Below are positions 10,140 through 18,398 of a DNA stretch of 64,000 nucleotides, in pieces. Both the position numbers and the translations under genes were made by a program. Below the pieces are notes generated by a model. That model ran no database searches. It had not been told where the DNA came from and worked only from the letters and a program-made list of their open reading frames with translations. This stretch comes from Nostocoides_A vanveenii. Its GTDB lineage: Bacteria > Actinomycetota > Actinomycetes > Actinomycetales > Dermatophilaceae. Position 1 is the stretch's first letter, and each line of letters starts with the position of its first letter. The stretch is taken from NCBI RefSeq assembly GCF_039531165.1, contig NZ_BAAAPN010000003.1, positions 1 to 64,000 of the forward strand, read 5' to 3'.

Positions 10140-10922
10140 ATGGGCGCGGCGTATTTCGAGCGATTGGGGCCCACGCGGTTCCGGGCGACCGAGCACACAA
10201 GCGGGGCCTGGCAGGTCAGCGAGCAACACATCGCCCCGGCGCTCGGGCTGCTTGCTCATTGCATCGAGCGCGATCGCGACGCGCGTCGCCCGGACGGGTT
10301 GATCGTCGGGCGGCTGTCCTACGACATTCTCGGCACCGTCCCGGTCGGCGAGGTGGAGGTGGCAACCCGGGTGCTGCGCCCCGGGCGGACCATCGACCTC
10401 GTCGAGGCGACCATGACGTATGCCGATCGCGCCATCGTCCGTGCGCGCGCCTGGTTGATGGCGACGGCCGACACCATGTCGATCGCGGGCGGGGCGCTGC
10501 CGGCGGTGCCCGGGCCGCAGGAGTGCGAGCCCTGGGCGATGCGAGATGTCTGGCCAGGAGGCTTCATCGGGGGCGTCGAGGTGCGTCGGCAGGTGCTCGG
10601 GCCCGGCCGTTCGGTGGCGTGGGTGCGGACGCCGGTGCCCTTGCTTGCCGACGAATCCGTGAGCACACACGCGCGGTGGGCAGGCTTGCTCGACATCACC
10701 AATGGTGTTGCGGTGCGCGCCGATCCACGCGACGTGCTCTTCCCTAATGTCGATCTGACCGCACACTTCGTCCGGTCGCCGGTGGGGGAGTGGGCGGGCT
10801 TCGATGTCACCGTTATCTTCGGCGGCGACGGCTTGGGCGTGACGCACACGATCCTCCATGACGCCGCCGGCCCCCTCGGCACCCAATCACAACTCCTGAC
10901 GGTGCGCCCCCGCCATCAATGA
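10140..10922 (+). CDS. TesB-like acyl-CoA thioesterase family protein
   Basis: A 260-residue double-hotdog protein. The ATG at 10140 is preceded by AAAGGGGG. N-terminal FRATEHTSGAWQVSEQHIAPALGLLAHCIE and the strand pair LIVGRLSYDILGTVPVGEVEVATRVLRPGRTIDLVEATM are typical of the thioesterase-like superfamily, with a second hotdog half from about residue 150 (AWVRTPVPLLADE..HARWAGLLDITNGV). It would hydrolyse acyl-CoA or an aromatic CoA thioester in the cytoplasm; the substrate is unknown. It follows the broken acyl-CoA synthetase, with which it probably once worked. Confidence 0.7.
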   Translation: MGAAYFERLGPTRFRATEHTSGAWQVSEQHIAPALGLLAHCIERDRDARRPDGLIVGRLSYDILGTVPVGEVEVATRVLRPGRTIDLVEATMTYADRAIVRARAWLMATADTMSIAGGALPAVPGPQECEPWAMRDVWPGGFIGGVEVRRQVLGPGRSVAWVRTPVPLLADESVSTHARWAGLLDITNGVAVRADPRDVLFPNVDLTAHFVRSPVGEWAGFDVTVIFGGDGLGVTHTILHDAAGPLGTQSQLLTVRPRHQ

Positions 10923-10950
10923 CCCGAGGGAAGAGAGAACGCGTTGCTGG

Positions 10951-11688
10951 TCAAGTGGCCCGGCGCCATACGGAAATGTGACTCGGACTATCGGCCGTGA
11001 AATCGGAGCCGTCCCAGTCCGCAACCCGGGACTCGAACTCTAGGCCGGCGAGCTGCGCCATCAGATCGCACTCGGCCGGCCAGATATAGCGGAAGTTCGT
11101 TGTGCCGTAACGGATCGAGCCGTCCGCTTCGTGTGTGTAGTGGTGTGAGGTGCCCTGCTGGGTCACCAGATCGTAGGTATCCATGCCGAGATGCCGGTCG
11201 GTCACGTCGAAGGGCACGGCGCGTTGTCCGGGCGGCATCCGGCGGATCGGCGGAATCCAGAGCTCGATGAGGAAACGCCCGCCGGGCGCGAGATGCCGCG
11301 CGGCGTTGCGGAAGCACGCCACCTGTTCCGTCTGGGTTCGCAAGTTCGCGATGGTGTTGTAGATCAGATAGACGAGGCTGAAGTCGCCGTCAACGCGCGT
11401 CGTCGCCATGTCGCCGATGGTCACCGGCACGAGGCCATCGGGATCCTTACGCCGCAGCTGCCTGGCCATCGGATACGACAACTCGATGCCGGCGACGGGC
11501 ACCCCACGCAACGCGAGCGGTATGCCGATCCGCCCCGTGCCGATGGCAAACTCCAACGCACGCCCCGGACCGGCAAGTCCCGCAAGGACATTCAGAGTGG
11601 CGTCAGTCTCGGCCGGGGTAAAGTCCTCGGCGCAGACGGCGTCGTACCGGGCTGCCGTCTCCTCGTCCCACAGGTCGCTGCTCGTCAC
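10951..11688 (-). CDS. Class I SAM-dependent methyltransferase
   Basis: A 245-residue protein starting MTSSDLWDEETAARYDAVCAEDF. ALEFAIGTGRIGIPLALRGVPVAGIELS is the SAM-binding motif I with the acidic end of strand 2, VTIGDMATT is motif II, and LAPGGRFLIELWIPP is post-motif II. The C-terminal half has the beta-sheet insertion of small-molecule methyltransferases (TSHHYTHEADGSIRYGTTNFRYIW). The substrate is unknown. It is on its own, 52 bp from the next minus-strand gene. Confidence 0.8.
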   Translation of the reverse strand: MTSSDLWDEETAARYDAVCAEDFTPAETDATLNVLAGLAGPGRALEFAIGTGRIGIPLALRGVPVAGIELSYPMARQLRRKDPDGLVPVTIGDMATTRVDGDFSLVYLIYNTIANLRTQTEQVACFRNAARHLAPGGRFLIELWIPPIRRMPPGQRAVPFDVTDRHLGMDTYDLVTQQGTSHHYTHEADGSIRYGTTNFRYIWPAECDLMAQLAGLEFESRVADWDGSDFTADSPSHISVWRRAT

Positions 11689-11739
11689 GGGTGCCAGTGT
11701 GCAGGTTCCAGCGAAGGTGCGCGCAGGATTTCCGATCAG

Positions 11740-12753
11740 CTATTCGGCTCGGGGTGTGGGGTAGCTGATTGTCTCGCTGCGCCCGCTGGTCAGCGAGCGG
11801 GTCGCGGCCTCGGCAATTGCCTGCGCCTTCAGCCCATCGGTCAGCGACGGGGAAAAGGGCGAGCCCGTTTCCACGGAGGTGACGAAAATGTCCAGAGTCG
11901 CGGCATACGTGGGTTGGACGCGCTCGAACCAACCGGCAGGCATACCGTTAGCGACAACGGAATTCGCGCCATACCGTGAAACGGTCCCCGTCACATGGCG
12001 CCCGGCCTCGATCAGGCCGCCCGACCCCATGACTTCGATCCGCTCGTCATAGCCGTATGCCGTGCGGCGCACCGAGTCGATCTGGACGATGGCGCCACTG
12101 GGGAGTTTGAGGATGGCGGCGGAGGTGTCGACGTCGTCATACTGCGCGATGCGCGGGTCGGCGAGGGCTGACCCGCTGGCGAAGACCTCGACGGGGTCGG
12201 CACCGGCGATGAATCTCGTGAGGTCGAAGAAGTGGACAGCGGAGTCGCGCATGATGCCGCCGGAGACCTTGATGTAGTCAAGTGGTGGGACGACCGGGCC
12301 GCGCGACGTCATCTGGATGAGCTCGACGTCGCCGACGTCGCCGGCGGCGACAGCTCGCTGGAGCGCGCCGTAGTCGCGGTCGAAGCGCCGGTTGAAGGCC
12401 ATCATGACCCGCCCGTCGCGCGCGGTCACATAGTCGACGACGTCGATGGCCGCCATCAGGTCCTTGTCGATCGGTTTCTCGCACAACGCAGCCAGGCCGG
12501 CGTCTGCGGCGCGGCGCAGGTTGTCCGCGTGGCTGTCGGTGGACGACGCGATGAAGACGGCGTCGATGCGCTCCGGGTCGAAGGCATCCTCGATTGTCGT
12601 CGTCGCGACAGTGCCGTAGCGAGTGGCGACCGCTTGGGCGCGGTCGGGGTCCACGTCATACACAAGCGCGAAGTCGACCCCGGGATGCGCGGCCAGGTTG
12701 CCCGCGTGCACACTCCCGATGAAGCCCGCCCCGACCAGCGCCATTCGTTGCAT
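11740..12753 (-). CDS. Gfo/Idh/MocA-family oxidoreductase (inositol 2-dehydrogenase-like)
   Basis: A 337-residue protein. ATG 12753 has AAGGAG about 5 bp upstream; the longer open frame upstream is only a shadow of the DUF559-like gene. The N-terminal Rossmann fold begins MALVGAGFIGSVHAGNLAAHPG, and ALCEKPIDKD is the EKP motif with the catalytic lysine. GGIMRDSAVHFFDLTRFIAG carries the D...H pair of the inositol-dehydrogenase-type active site. It should oxidise a polyol or sugar with NAD(P)+. No other inositol genes are near, so the substrate is open. Confidence 0.85.
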   Translation of the reverse strand: MQRMALVGAGFIGSVHAGNLAAHPGVDFALVYDVDPDRAQAVATRYGTVATTTIEDAFDPERIDAVFIASSTDSHADNLRRAADAGLAALCEKPIDKDLMAAIDVVDYVTARDGRVMMAFNRRFDRDYGALQRAVAAGDVGDVELIQMTSRGPVVPPLDYIKVSGGIMRDSAVHFFDLTRFIAGADPVEVFASGSALADPRIAQYDDVDTSAAILKLPSGAIVQIDSVRRTAYGYDERIEVMGSGGLIEAGRHVTGTVSRYGANSVVANGMPAGWFERVQPTYAATLDIFVTSVETGSPFSPSLTDGLKAQAIAEAATRSLTSGRSETISYPTPRAE

Positions 12754-12817
12754 TCCGACTCCTTTTTCCTCACGTATGCCGTTGCCCCCCAATCTAGTCT
12801 CGGCCCTGTCCCAGCCC

Positions 12818-12850
12818 CGTCGAGTGGCCGGTTCAGCCCCGTCGAGTGGC
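12818..12850. repeat. 22-bp tandem repeat, locus 2 (one and a half copies)
   Basis: CGTCGAGTGG occurs at 12818 and 12840, 22 bp apart, with GGCCGGTTCAGCCC between. Both have the AGTGG variant seen in locus 1, and the same orientation. The second copy ends exactly at the stop codon of the DUF559-like gene (12851-12853), so the array lies in the 12754-12850 gap. Confidence 0.75.
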
Positions 12851-13786
12851 CTACTGCTGCGCCCGGCCGCGACGCCGTCGACGTTCGAGATTCTCCAAGA
12901 GCGTGGCCGCGGCCTCAGGTGAGTGGCGTTGCGGTTCCGCGGCCGGGAGATCGAGTCGGTGTGCCGGAAAGCCGAGGGCATCAGCCAGCGCTGACAGGAA
13001 CTCGTTGCGCAGATCCCGGTCCCAGATCTGGTCCGAACGCACTTCCAGGAATGTCCAACCGTGCCGCTTGCCGACCTCGAAACGGCGGGTGTCGCTGGCG
13101 ACGGCGTCAGGGGTGTCGTGGTATTCGGTGCCCTGACATTCGACGGCAACTCGTTTGGCGCGCCAAGCAAGGTCCGGGCGGAAGAGGAAGTTGCCCTTGG
13201 AGTCGTAGACGTTCTGATTAAGTGATGCCGACGGCACGCCGCCGCGATGCACGACGAGTCGCGTCCCAGTTTCGAGCATCGATTCCGATCCCCGCCGCAT
13301 CCAAGGCAGCGCTGGGAGCAACGTCCGTTTGCCGCGTGGGCGGATCCGGCTCTCGACAATGAGGCGTAGTTGCTCCTTCGTGCAACCGGCATTGAGCGCC
13401 TGGTCGCCGGCGCCGATGATGTCCTCGAAGGTGTAGGGCAGCCCCCGTCCGACCAATTCGCCCAGGTCGGCCCAGGTATGCGCGGGCGCGACGATAGGCA
13501 GCCCGTGGCGCAGCACCACCGCCCGGCTCTCCAGCCCCCGGTGACCGATGAAGCCGATCCTCTTGAGGTGTCCGGCACGGGTCTCGGTGATCACGTGGAG
13601 ATCACCGACGACGCGCGCGGCCCACGGTGTCGGCCAGCCGGCGATCTCGGCAGCCGTCGAATGTGAGAACGCAAACGGCACGTCGATCGAGCGCGCGACG
13701 GCGGTGAGGGCCTCGAGGTTCTTGGGCGCGGGCGGTCGGTGTCGTGGGTGCGCCAGTGGCGAATCGGTGTGGTCGGGGTTCGTCAT
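12851..13786 (-). CDS. DUF559-domain protein with AbiEi-like N-terminal region
   Basis: A 311-residue protein. The C-terminal third has the layout of the DUF559/Vsr-like PD-(D/E)XK nuclease fold: LFRPDLAWRAKRVAVECQGTEYHDT, then DTRRFEVGKRHGWTFLEV and WDRDLRNEF. The N-terminal two thirds (FSHSTAAEIAGWPTP, HVITETRAGHLKRIGFIGHRG, DLGELVGRGLPYTFEDIIGAGDQALNAG) look like the AbiEi-antitoxin-type region found with DUF559 in many Micrococcales proteins. Nuclease activity is unproven for the group and no toxin gene is next to it, so a defence role is only a guess. The nearby TTG at 13795 is a weaker start than ATG 13786. Confidence 0.65.
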   Translation of the reverse strand: MTNPDHTDSPLAHPRHRPPAPKNLEALTAVARSIDVPFAFSHSTAAEIAGWPTPWAARVVGDLHVITETRAGHLKRIGFIGHRGLESRAVVLRHGLPIVAPAHTWADLGELVGRGLPYTFEDIIGAGDQALNAGCTKEQLRLIVESRIRPRGKRTLLPALPWMRRGSESMLETGTRLVVHRGGVPSASLNQNVYDSKGNFLFRPDLAWRAKRVAVECQGTEYHDTPDAVASDTRRFEVGKRHGWTFLEVRSDQIWDRDLRNEFLSALADALGFPAHRLDLPAAEPQRHSPEAAATLLENLERRRRRGRAQQ

Positions 13787-13849
13787 ACCTCTCAATGCTG
13801 CGCGCCTTGCCGTCGAGAGGTACCCGGAAAACCGACGGCCTGTGGATAA

Positions 13850-13910
13850 CCGGCCTCTCGACGGGGCTGAACCAGCCTCTCGACGGGGCTGAACCGGCCT
13901 CTCGACGGGT
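13850..13910. repeat. 22-bp tandem repeat, locus 3 (three copies, reverse orientation)
   Basis: TCGACGGGGCTGAACC recurs with TCGACG at 13858, 13880 and 13902, a 22-bp period, opposite in orientation to loci 1 and 2. All three have GCCTC before TCGACG. An extra fragment with CGTCGAGAGG lies at 13811. The array fills the divergent promoter region between the DUF559-like gene and the GH13 gene, ending 13 bp before the GH13 start. Confidence 0.8.
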
Positions 13911-13922
13911 TAGGGTCGGGGC

Positions 13923-15731
13923 ATGAGCGACGTCGCTGCCGAGGCTGCAGCTGTGCCACCAACAGGGAGCGCGACACCGGAAGTCATCGCCCCGGGGACC
14001 GGCAGCGGGGCGGCGGACGGAGAGGGCGTGGCGGCGGACGGAGAGGGCGTGGCGTCGCCGCCGTGGTGGACGTCGGCTACGGTCTATCAGATTTATCCGC
14101 GCAGCTTCGCCGACAGTGACGGCGACGGGCTGGGCGACCTCGGTGGCATCCTCGGCAAGCTCGACTATCTGGCGGACCTCGGGGTCGATGTCGTCTGGCT
14201 CTCGCCGGTCTATCGCTCGCCGCAGGACGACAATGGTTACGACATCAGCGACTACGAGCACGTCGACCCGATGTTCGGCACCGATGCGCAGTTGGACGCG
14301 ATCATCGCTGGGCTGCACGAGCGCGGCATCCGGCTGGTCATGGACCTCGTGGTCAATCACACCAGTGACGAGCATCCGTGGTTCATGGAGTCGCGCAGCT
14401 CGCGCGAGAACCCCAAGCGCGACTGGTACTGGTGGCGCGACCAGCCGACCGACTGGGTCTCCTTCTTCTCCGGCTCCACCTGGGAGTACGACCTGGCCAC
14501 CGAGCAGTACTACCTGCACCTCTTCTCGCGCAAGCAACCCGACCTCAACTGGGAGAATCCCGAGGTCCGCCAGGCCGTCTACGCAATGATGCGCCGCTGG
14601 CTCGAGCGGGGCGTCGACGGCTTCCGGATGGACGTCATCAATCTGATCAGCAAGGTCACGCCCCTGCGAGACGCCCACGACGACCTGGTCGCGCAGACCT
14701 TCAACGGACCGCACATCCATGAGTTCCTCCAGGAAATGCATCGGGAGGTCTTCGCCGGCCGCGAGGCCGCTCTTATCACGGTCGGTGAGACGCCGGGCGT
14801 GACCATCGAGGAGGCCCGTCTCTACACCGATCCCGCGCGCGCCGAGGTCGACATGGTCTTCCAGTTCGAGCATGTCGATCTCGACTCCGGGCCGAACGGC
14901 AAGTGGGACGTCATCCCGCTCGAACTACCCCGGCTCAAGGCGAATCTCGCTGCGTGGCAAGACGGTTTGGCCGACGTCGGCTGGAACTCCCTCTATTGGG
15001 ACAACCACGACCAGCCGCGTGCGGTCTCGCGCTTCGGCGACGACGACCCGGCCTGGCGCGAGCGCTCGGCCAAGACCTTGGCCACGGTCCTGCACCTGCA
15101 CCGGGGCACGCCCTACGTCTATCAGGGCGAAGAACTCGGGATGACCAATGCCCCGATCGCGGGCATCGACGATGTCCGCGACATCGAGTCGATCAACTAC
15201 TACCGCGAGGCCGCCGACGCCGGTGTGCAGCCCGCGCAAGTGTTGCACGGCATACGGGCCAAGGGACGCGACAACGCGCGAACGCCAGTCCAATGGGACG
15301 CCAGCCGGCACGCGGGGTTCACCACCGGCGAGCCGTGGATCGCCGTCAACCCCAACCACATTGAGATCAACGCCGCCACTCAAGCCGACGACCCGGACTC
15401 GGTCCTCGCGCACTACAAGCGGCTGATCACGTTGCGGCACAACAATTCCACCGTCGCGCTCGGCCGCTTCGAGCTACTTCTTGCCGACCACCCGACCGTA
15501 TGGGCGTTCACCCGCACGCGAGGCGACGACCAACTGCTTGTGCTCGCCAATCTCTCGCGCGTGCCGATCGAACTGGCCGACTTCGGCGCGGCGGGGCCGT
15601 TCGAGGGCTGGGCAGGCGCGGAGGTCCTGTCGACTACGGAAACCGATGGAGGCATGCCGTCTCCCGCGCTGCCCGCCGCCGCGGGTCACCTCGCGTCGTG
15701 GTCGGCCGTCGTCTTGCGGCGGACGATCTGA
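13923..15731 (+). CDS. GH13 alpha-glucosidase, oligo-1,6-glucosidase-like
   Basis: A 602-residue GH13 enzyme. WWTSATVYQIYPRSFADSDGDG starts the barrel near residue 43; VVNHTSDEHPWF is region I, DGFRMDVIN carries the nucleophile (about residue 236), VGETPG the acid/base (about 287) and NHDQPR the third carboxylate (about 360). Val after the nucleophile Asp is the residue associated with alpha-1,6 specificity in the oligo-1,6-glucosidase group. There is no signal peptide, so it acts on imported oligosaccharides. The first 42 residues are low-complexity and contain a 21-bp in-frame tandem duplication (about 14011-14052, ADGEGVA twice). It stands alone, without a sugar transporter nearby. Confidence 0.9.
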   Translation: MSDVAAEAAAVPPTGSATPEVIAPGTGSGAADGEGVAADGEGVASPPWWTSATVYQIYPRSFADSDGDGLGDLGGILGKLDYLADLGVDVVWLSPVYRSPQDDNGYDISDYEHVDPMFGTDAQLDAIIAGLHERGIRLVMDLVVNHTSDEHPWFMESRSSRENPKRDWYWWRDQPTDWVSFFSGSTWEYDLATEQYYLHLFSRKQPDLNWENPEVRQAVYAMMRRWLERGVDGFRMDVINLISKVTPLRDAHDDLVAQTFNGPHIHEFLQEMHREVFAGREAALITVGETPGVTIEEARLYTDPARAEVDMVFQFEHVDLDSGPNGKWDVIPLELPRLKANLAAWQDGLADVGWNSLYWDNHDQPRAVSRFGDDDPAWRERSAKTLATVLHLHRGTPYVYQGEELGMTNAPIAGIDDVRDIESINYYREAADAGVQPAQVLHGIRAKGRDNARTPVQWDASRHAGFTTGEPWIAVNPNHIEINAATQADDPDSVLAHYKRLITLRHNNSTVALGRFELLLADHPTVWAFTRTRGDDQLLVLANLSRVPIELADFGAAGPFEGWAGAEVLSTTETDGGMPSPALPAAAGHLASWSAVVLRRTI

Positions 15732-15751
15732 CCTGATCGTCGACAACTCTG

Positions 15752-15790
15752 GACCGGCCTTTCGACGGGGCTGAACCGGCCTTTCGACGG
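15752..15790. repeat. 22-bp tandem repeat, locus 4 (two copies)
   Basis: GGCCTTTCGACGGGGCTGAA repeats with TCGACG at 15762 and 15784, 22 bp apart, in the orientation of locus 3. Both units have CCTTT before TCGACG. The array occupies the gap between the convergent GH13 gene and the GTPase-like gene, where a terminator would be expected. Confidence 0.8.
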
Positions 15791-15802
15791 GGTGGGGTGG
15801 GG

Positions 15803-17146
15803 TCAAATCAGGACGCGGTCTAGGGCGGCGGACAGGCGGCCGGGGTCGCGCTCACGCAACGAATAGCGGGCCCGCACAAGGGGTTTGTCGACGGTCAACA
15901 CTCGCGTCAAGTCGATCGGGGTGCCTGACACGATCGCCTCGACCGGCATGGCGGCGATCGTGGCCTGCAGGTCCGCGATCTGCTGCTCGCCATAACCCAT
16001 GGCCGGGAGAATCCCCACGGCGTTGGGGTACTTGGCGTAGGTCTCGGCGATGGCGCCAACGGCATACGGCTCGGGGTCGACGATCCCGGCGACGCCTGCG
16101 GCCCGGGCGGCGACGACGCCGGCGCCGAAGCTCATCGACCCGTGTGTCAGCGTCGGCCCGTCCTCGACGACGACGACGCGCCGGCCAGCGATAAGTCCGG
16201 GGCCGGCCAGCGTCACGGGGGAGTCGCAGCGCACGATCTCGGCATCGGGGTTCAGCGACCGCGCGCCCGCCTCGACGGCACTGATCTGCTCCTCGCTCGC
16301 GGAGTCGCACTTGGCGACGATGACGACATCGGCCATCCGGACGTTGGCTTCGCCCGGGTGGTAGGCCGATTCGTGTCCGGCCCGCAGGGGGTCGACGAGC
16401 ACGATGTGCAGATCGCTGACATAGAACGGGATGTCGTTGTTGCCGCCGTCCCAGAGGATGACATCGGCCTCCTCCTCGGCCGCGCGCAGGATGCGCTCGT
16501 AGTCGACGCCGGCATAGACGATGACCCCGCTGTCGATGTGCGGCTCGTACTCCTCCCGCTCCTCGATCGTGCACTGGTGACGGTCGAGATCGGCATAGGT
16601 GGCGAAGCGCTGGCAGGCCTGCGCGGCCAGGTCGCCATAGGGCATGGGGTGGCGAATGGCGACGACGCGCAGCCCTCGCTCGCGCAGCAGCTCGGCGACG
16701 AAGCGCGTGGTCTGCGATTTGCCGACGCCGGTGCGGACCGCGGTGATCGCGACGACCGGGCGGGTCGAGCGCACCATCGTCGCCTTCGAGCCGTGCAGGA
16801 CGAAGTCGGCGCCGGCCGCGATCGCGCGCGAGGCCAGGTGCATGACGCCCGCGTGCGGCAGGTCAGAGTAGGCGAACGCCACGACATCGACGCGCTCGCG
16901 CGCGATCAATGCCTCCAGTTCCGTCTCGTCGACGATCGGTATGCCCGCGGGGTAGAGCTCGCCGGCCAACTCCGGCGGGTAGGTCCGCCCGTCGATATCG
17001 GGGATCTGCGTCGCCGTGAAGGCGACCACCTCCACGCTCGGGTCATCGCGGTAGACGACATTGAAGTCGTGGAAGTCGCGACCCGCGGCGCCCAGGATGA
17101 CGACGCGCTGACGTTCTCCGGCAAGGGTTTTCGCTGTGCCGCTCAT
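15803..17146 (-). CDS. Cyclic 2,3-diphosphoglycerate synthetase-like predicted GTPase
   Basis: A 447-residue protein. It opens with RVVILGAAGRDFHDFNVVYRDDP, a Rossmann-type domain, then has a P-loop AVRTGVGKSQTTRFVAELL (about residues 135-155) with downstream ILWDGGNNDIPFY and VIVAKCD. This architecture matches the COG2403 group that includes the cyclic 2,3-diphosphoglycerate synthetase of methanogens. Bacterial members are widespread and of unknown function; a cDPG role is not expected in an actinobacterium. GGAG 7 bp before ATG 17146 supports the start. It is 139 bp downstream of the racemase gene on the same strand and may belong with it. Confidence 0.7.
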   Translation of the reverse strand: MSGTAKTLAGERQRVVILGAAGRDFHDFNVVYRDDPSVEVVAFTATQIPDIDGRTYPPELAGELYPAGIPIVDETELEALIARERVDVVAFAYSDLPHAGVMHLASRAIAAGADFVLHGSKATMVRSTRPVVAITAVRTGVGKSQTTRFVAELLRERGLRVVAIRHPMPYGDLAAQACQRFATYADLDRHQCTIEEREEYEPHIDSGVIVYAGVDYERILRAAEEEADVILWDGGNNDIPFYVSDLHIVLVDPLRAGHESAYHPGEANVRMADVVIVAKCDSASEEQISAVEAGARSLNPDAEIVRCDSPVTLAGPGLIAGRRVVVVEDGPTLTHGSMSFGAGVVAARAAGVAGIVDPEPYAVGAIAETYAKYPNAVGILPAMGYGEQQIADLQATIAAMPVEAIVSGTPIDLTRVLTVDKPLVRARYSLRERDPGRLSAALDRVLI

Positions 17147-17285
17147 GGCGATCTCCGCGGGGCTGAGGTCGACCGCGGGACCGACTTACCCGACACGGGC
17201 AGTCCTGGCTGCGGGGACCCGCCTCCACCGCGATGCTATCGCGAACCGCCGCGCCGCCGACGCCTAGGCCGGCGGTCGCGACGGT

Positions 17286-18398
17286 TCAGACGGACAGCGG
17301 GACGACGCGGTCGGTGAACCCGGCGAGCACCTCGTTCAGCACGTCGACACCGATGCCCGGGCCGCCTGGGACGGCGATGCAGCCATCGGCGTCGAGTTCG
17401 AAGGGCGCGGTGATGTCCTGGGTGTAGTAGCGCGCGGACGCCGAGGTGTCGCCCGGCAGCACGAAGCCCGGCAATGCGGCGAGCGCCAGATTGGGTGCCC
17501 GGCCGATGCCCGTCTCCAGCATTCCGCCGCACCACACCGGTATGCCATTGGCCGCAGCCACATCGTGGATCCGGCGGGCCTCCAGGTAGCCGCCGACCCG
17601 CGAGGGTTTGACATTGATCACCGAGCAGGCGCGCATCGCGATCGCGGTCGCGGCGTCGCGCGCCGAGGTGATCGACTCATCCAGGCAGACCGGCGTCCGG
17701 ATCAACCGGGCCAGCTCTGCGTGGCCGCGCAGGTCGTCCTCGCGCAGCGGTTGCTCGATCAGGAGCAGCCCGAACTCATCCAGTCGCGCCAGATGCTGCG
17801 CGTCCATCAGCGTGTAGGCGGTATTGGCGTCCACCTGCAACTGAATGTCGCCGAACTCCTTGCGCACCAGGCGAACCGGTTCGATATCCCAGCCCGGCTC
17901 GATCTTGAGTTTGATGCGCACATAGCCCGCGTCGAGATACCCGGCGACGGCGGCGAGCAGGTCGGCATGGGCGTCCATGATGCCCACCGACACACCCGCC
18001 GGCACGCGTTCGCGCACCGATCCGAGATAGGTCGCGAACGGCATACGGGCACTCTTGAGCTCCGCGTCGAGGACGGCGGTCTCCAGCAGGTGCTTGGCCA
18101 TGAAGTGGCGCTTGACCGGCTCCAGCGCCGGCTTGACGCGAGCCGCCGTCACCTCATCGCCAAGGGCCACCAGCCGCGGCAGCAGATGATCGCGCAGGAC
18201 GAGATCGACCCCATCGAGCCACTCCTCGCTGTAGAGCGGGTCGATCTCGGCGCCGCACTCGGCCCACCCCTCGGCACCCTCGTCGGTCACCATGCGCAGC
18301 ACGATGGTGTCCCGGTCGTAGGACGTGCCGAAGGAGGTGCGGAAGGGCGCCACCAGCGGCATCCGCACCCAGCGCAACTCGGCGTGCGCGATCCTCAT
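17286..18398 (-). CDS. N-acylamino acid racemase / o-succinylbenzoate synthase-type enolase
   Basis: A 370-residue enolase-superfamily protein of the MenC/NSAR group. GYVRIKLKIEPGWD holds the KxK catalytic lysine, VDANTAY, IEQPL and LDES supply the three metal-binding acids, and INVKPSRVGG the second lysine. Sequence alone does not separate OSBS from N-succinylamino-acid racemase activity. The overlapping upstream GNAT gene and the absence of menaquinone genes favour the racemase, because characterised NSAR operons pair it with an amino-acid N-succinyltransferase. It overlaps the GNAT gene by 4 bp. Confidence 0.8.
   Translation of the reverse strand: MRIAHAELRWVRMPLVAPFRTSFGTSYDRDTIVLRMVTDEGAEGWAECGAEIDPLYSEEWLDGVDLVLRDHLLPRLVALGDEVTAARVKPALEPVKRHFMAKHLLETAVLDAELKSARMPFATYLGSVRERVPAGVSVGIMDAHADLLAAVAGYLDAGYVRIKLKIEPGWDIEPVRLVRKEFGDIQLQVDANTAYTLMDAQHLARLDEFGLLLIEQPLREDDLRGHAELARLIRTPVCLDESITSARDAATAIAMRACSVINVKPSRVGGYLEARRIHDVAAANGIPVWCGGMLETGIGRAPNLALAALPGFVLPGDTSASARYYTQDITAPFELDADGCIAVPGGPGIGVDVLNEVLAGFTDRVVPLSV

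Noticed and set aside
12851..13786. Toxin-antitoxin pair or defence island around the DUF559-like gene
   Set aside because: No small partner toxin gene is adjacent; neighbours are metabolic genes.
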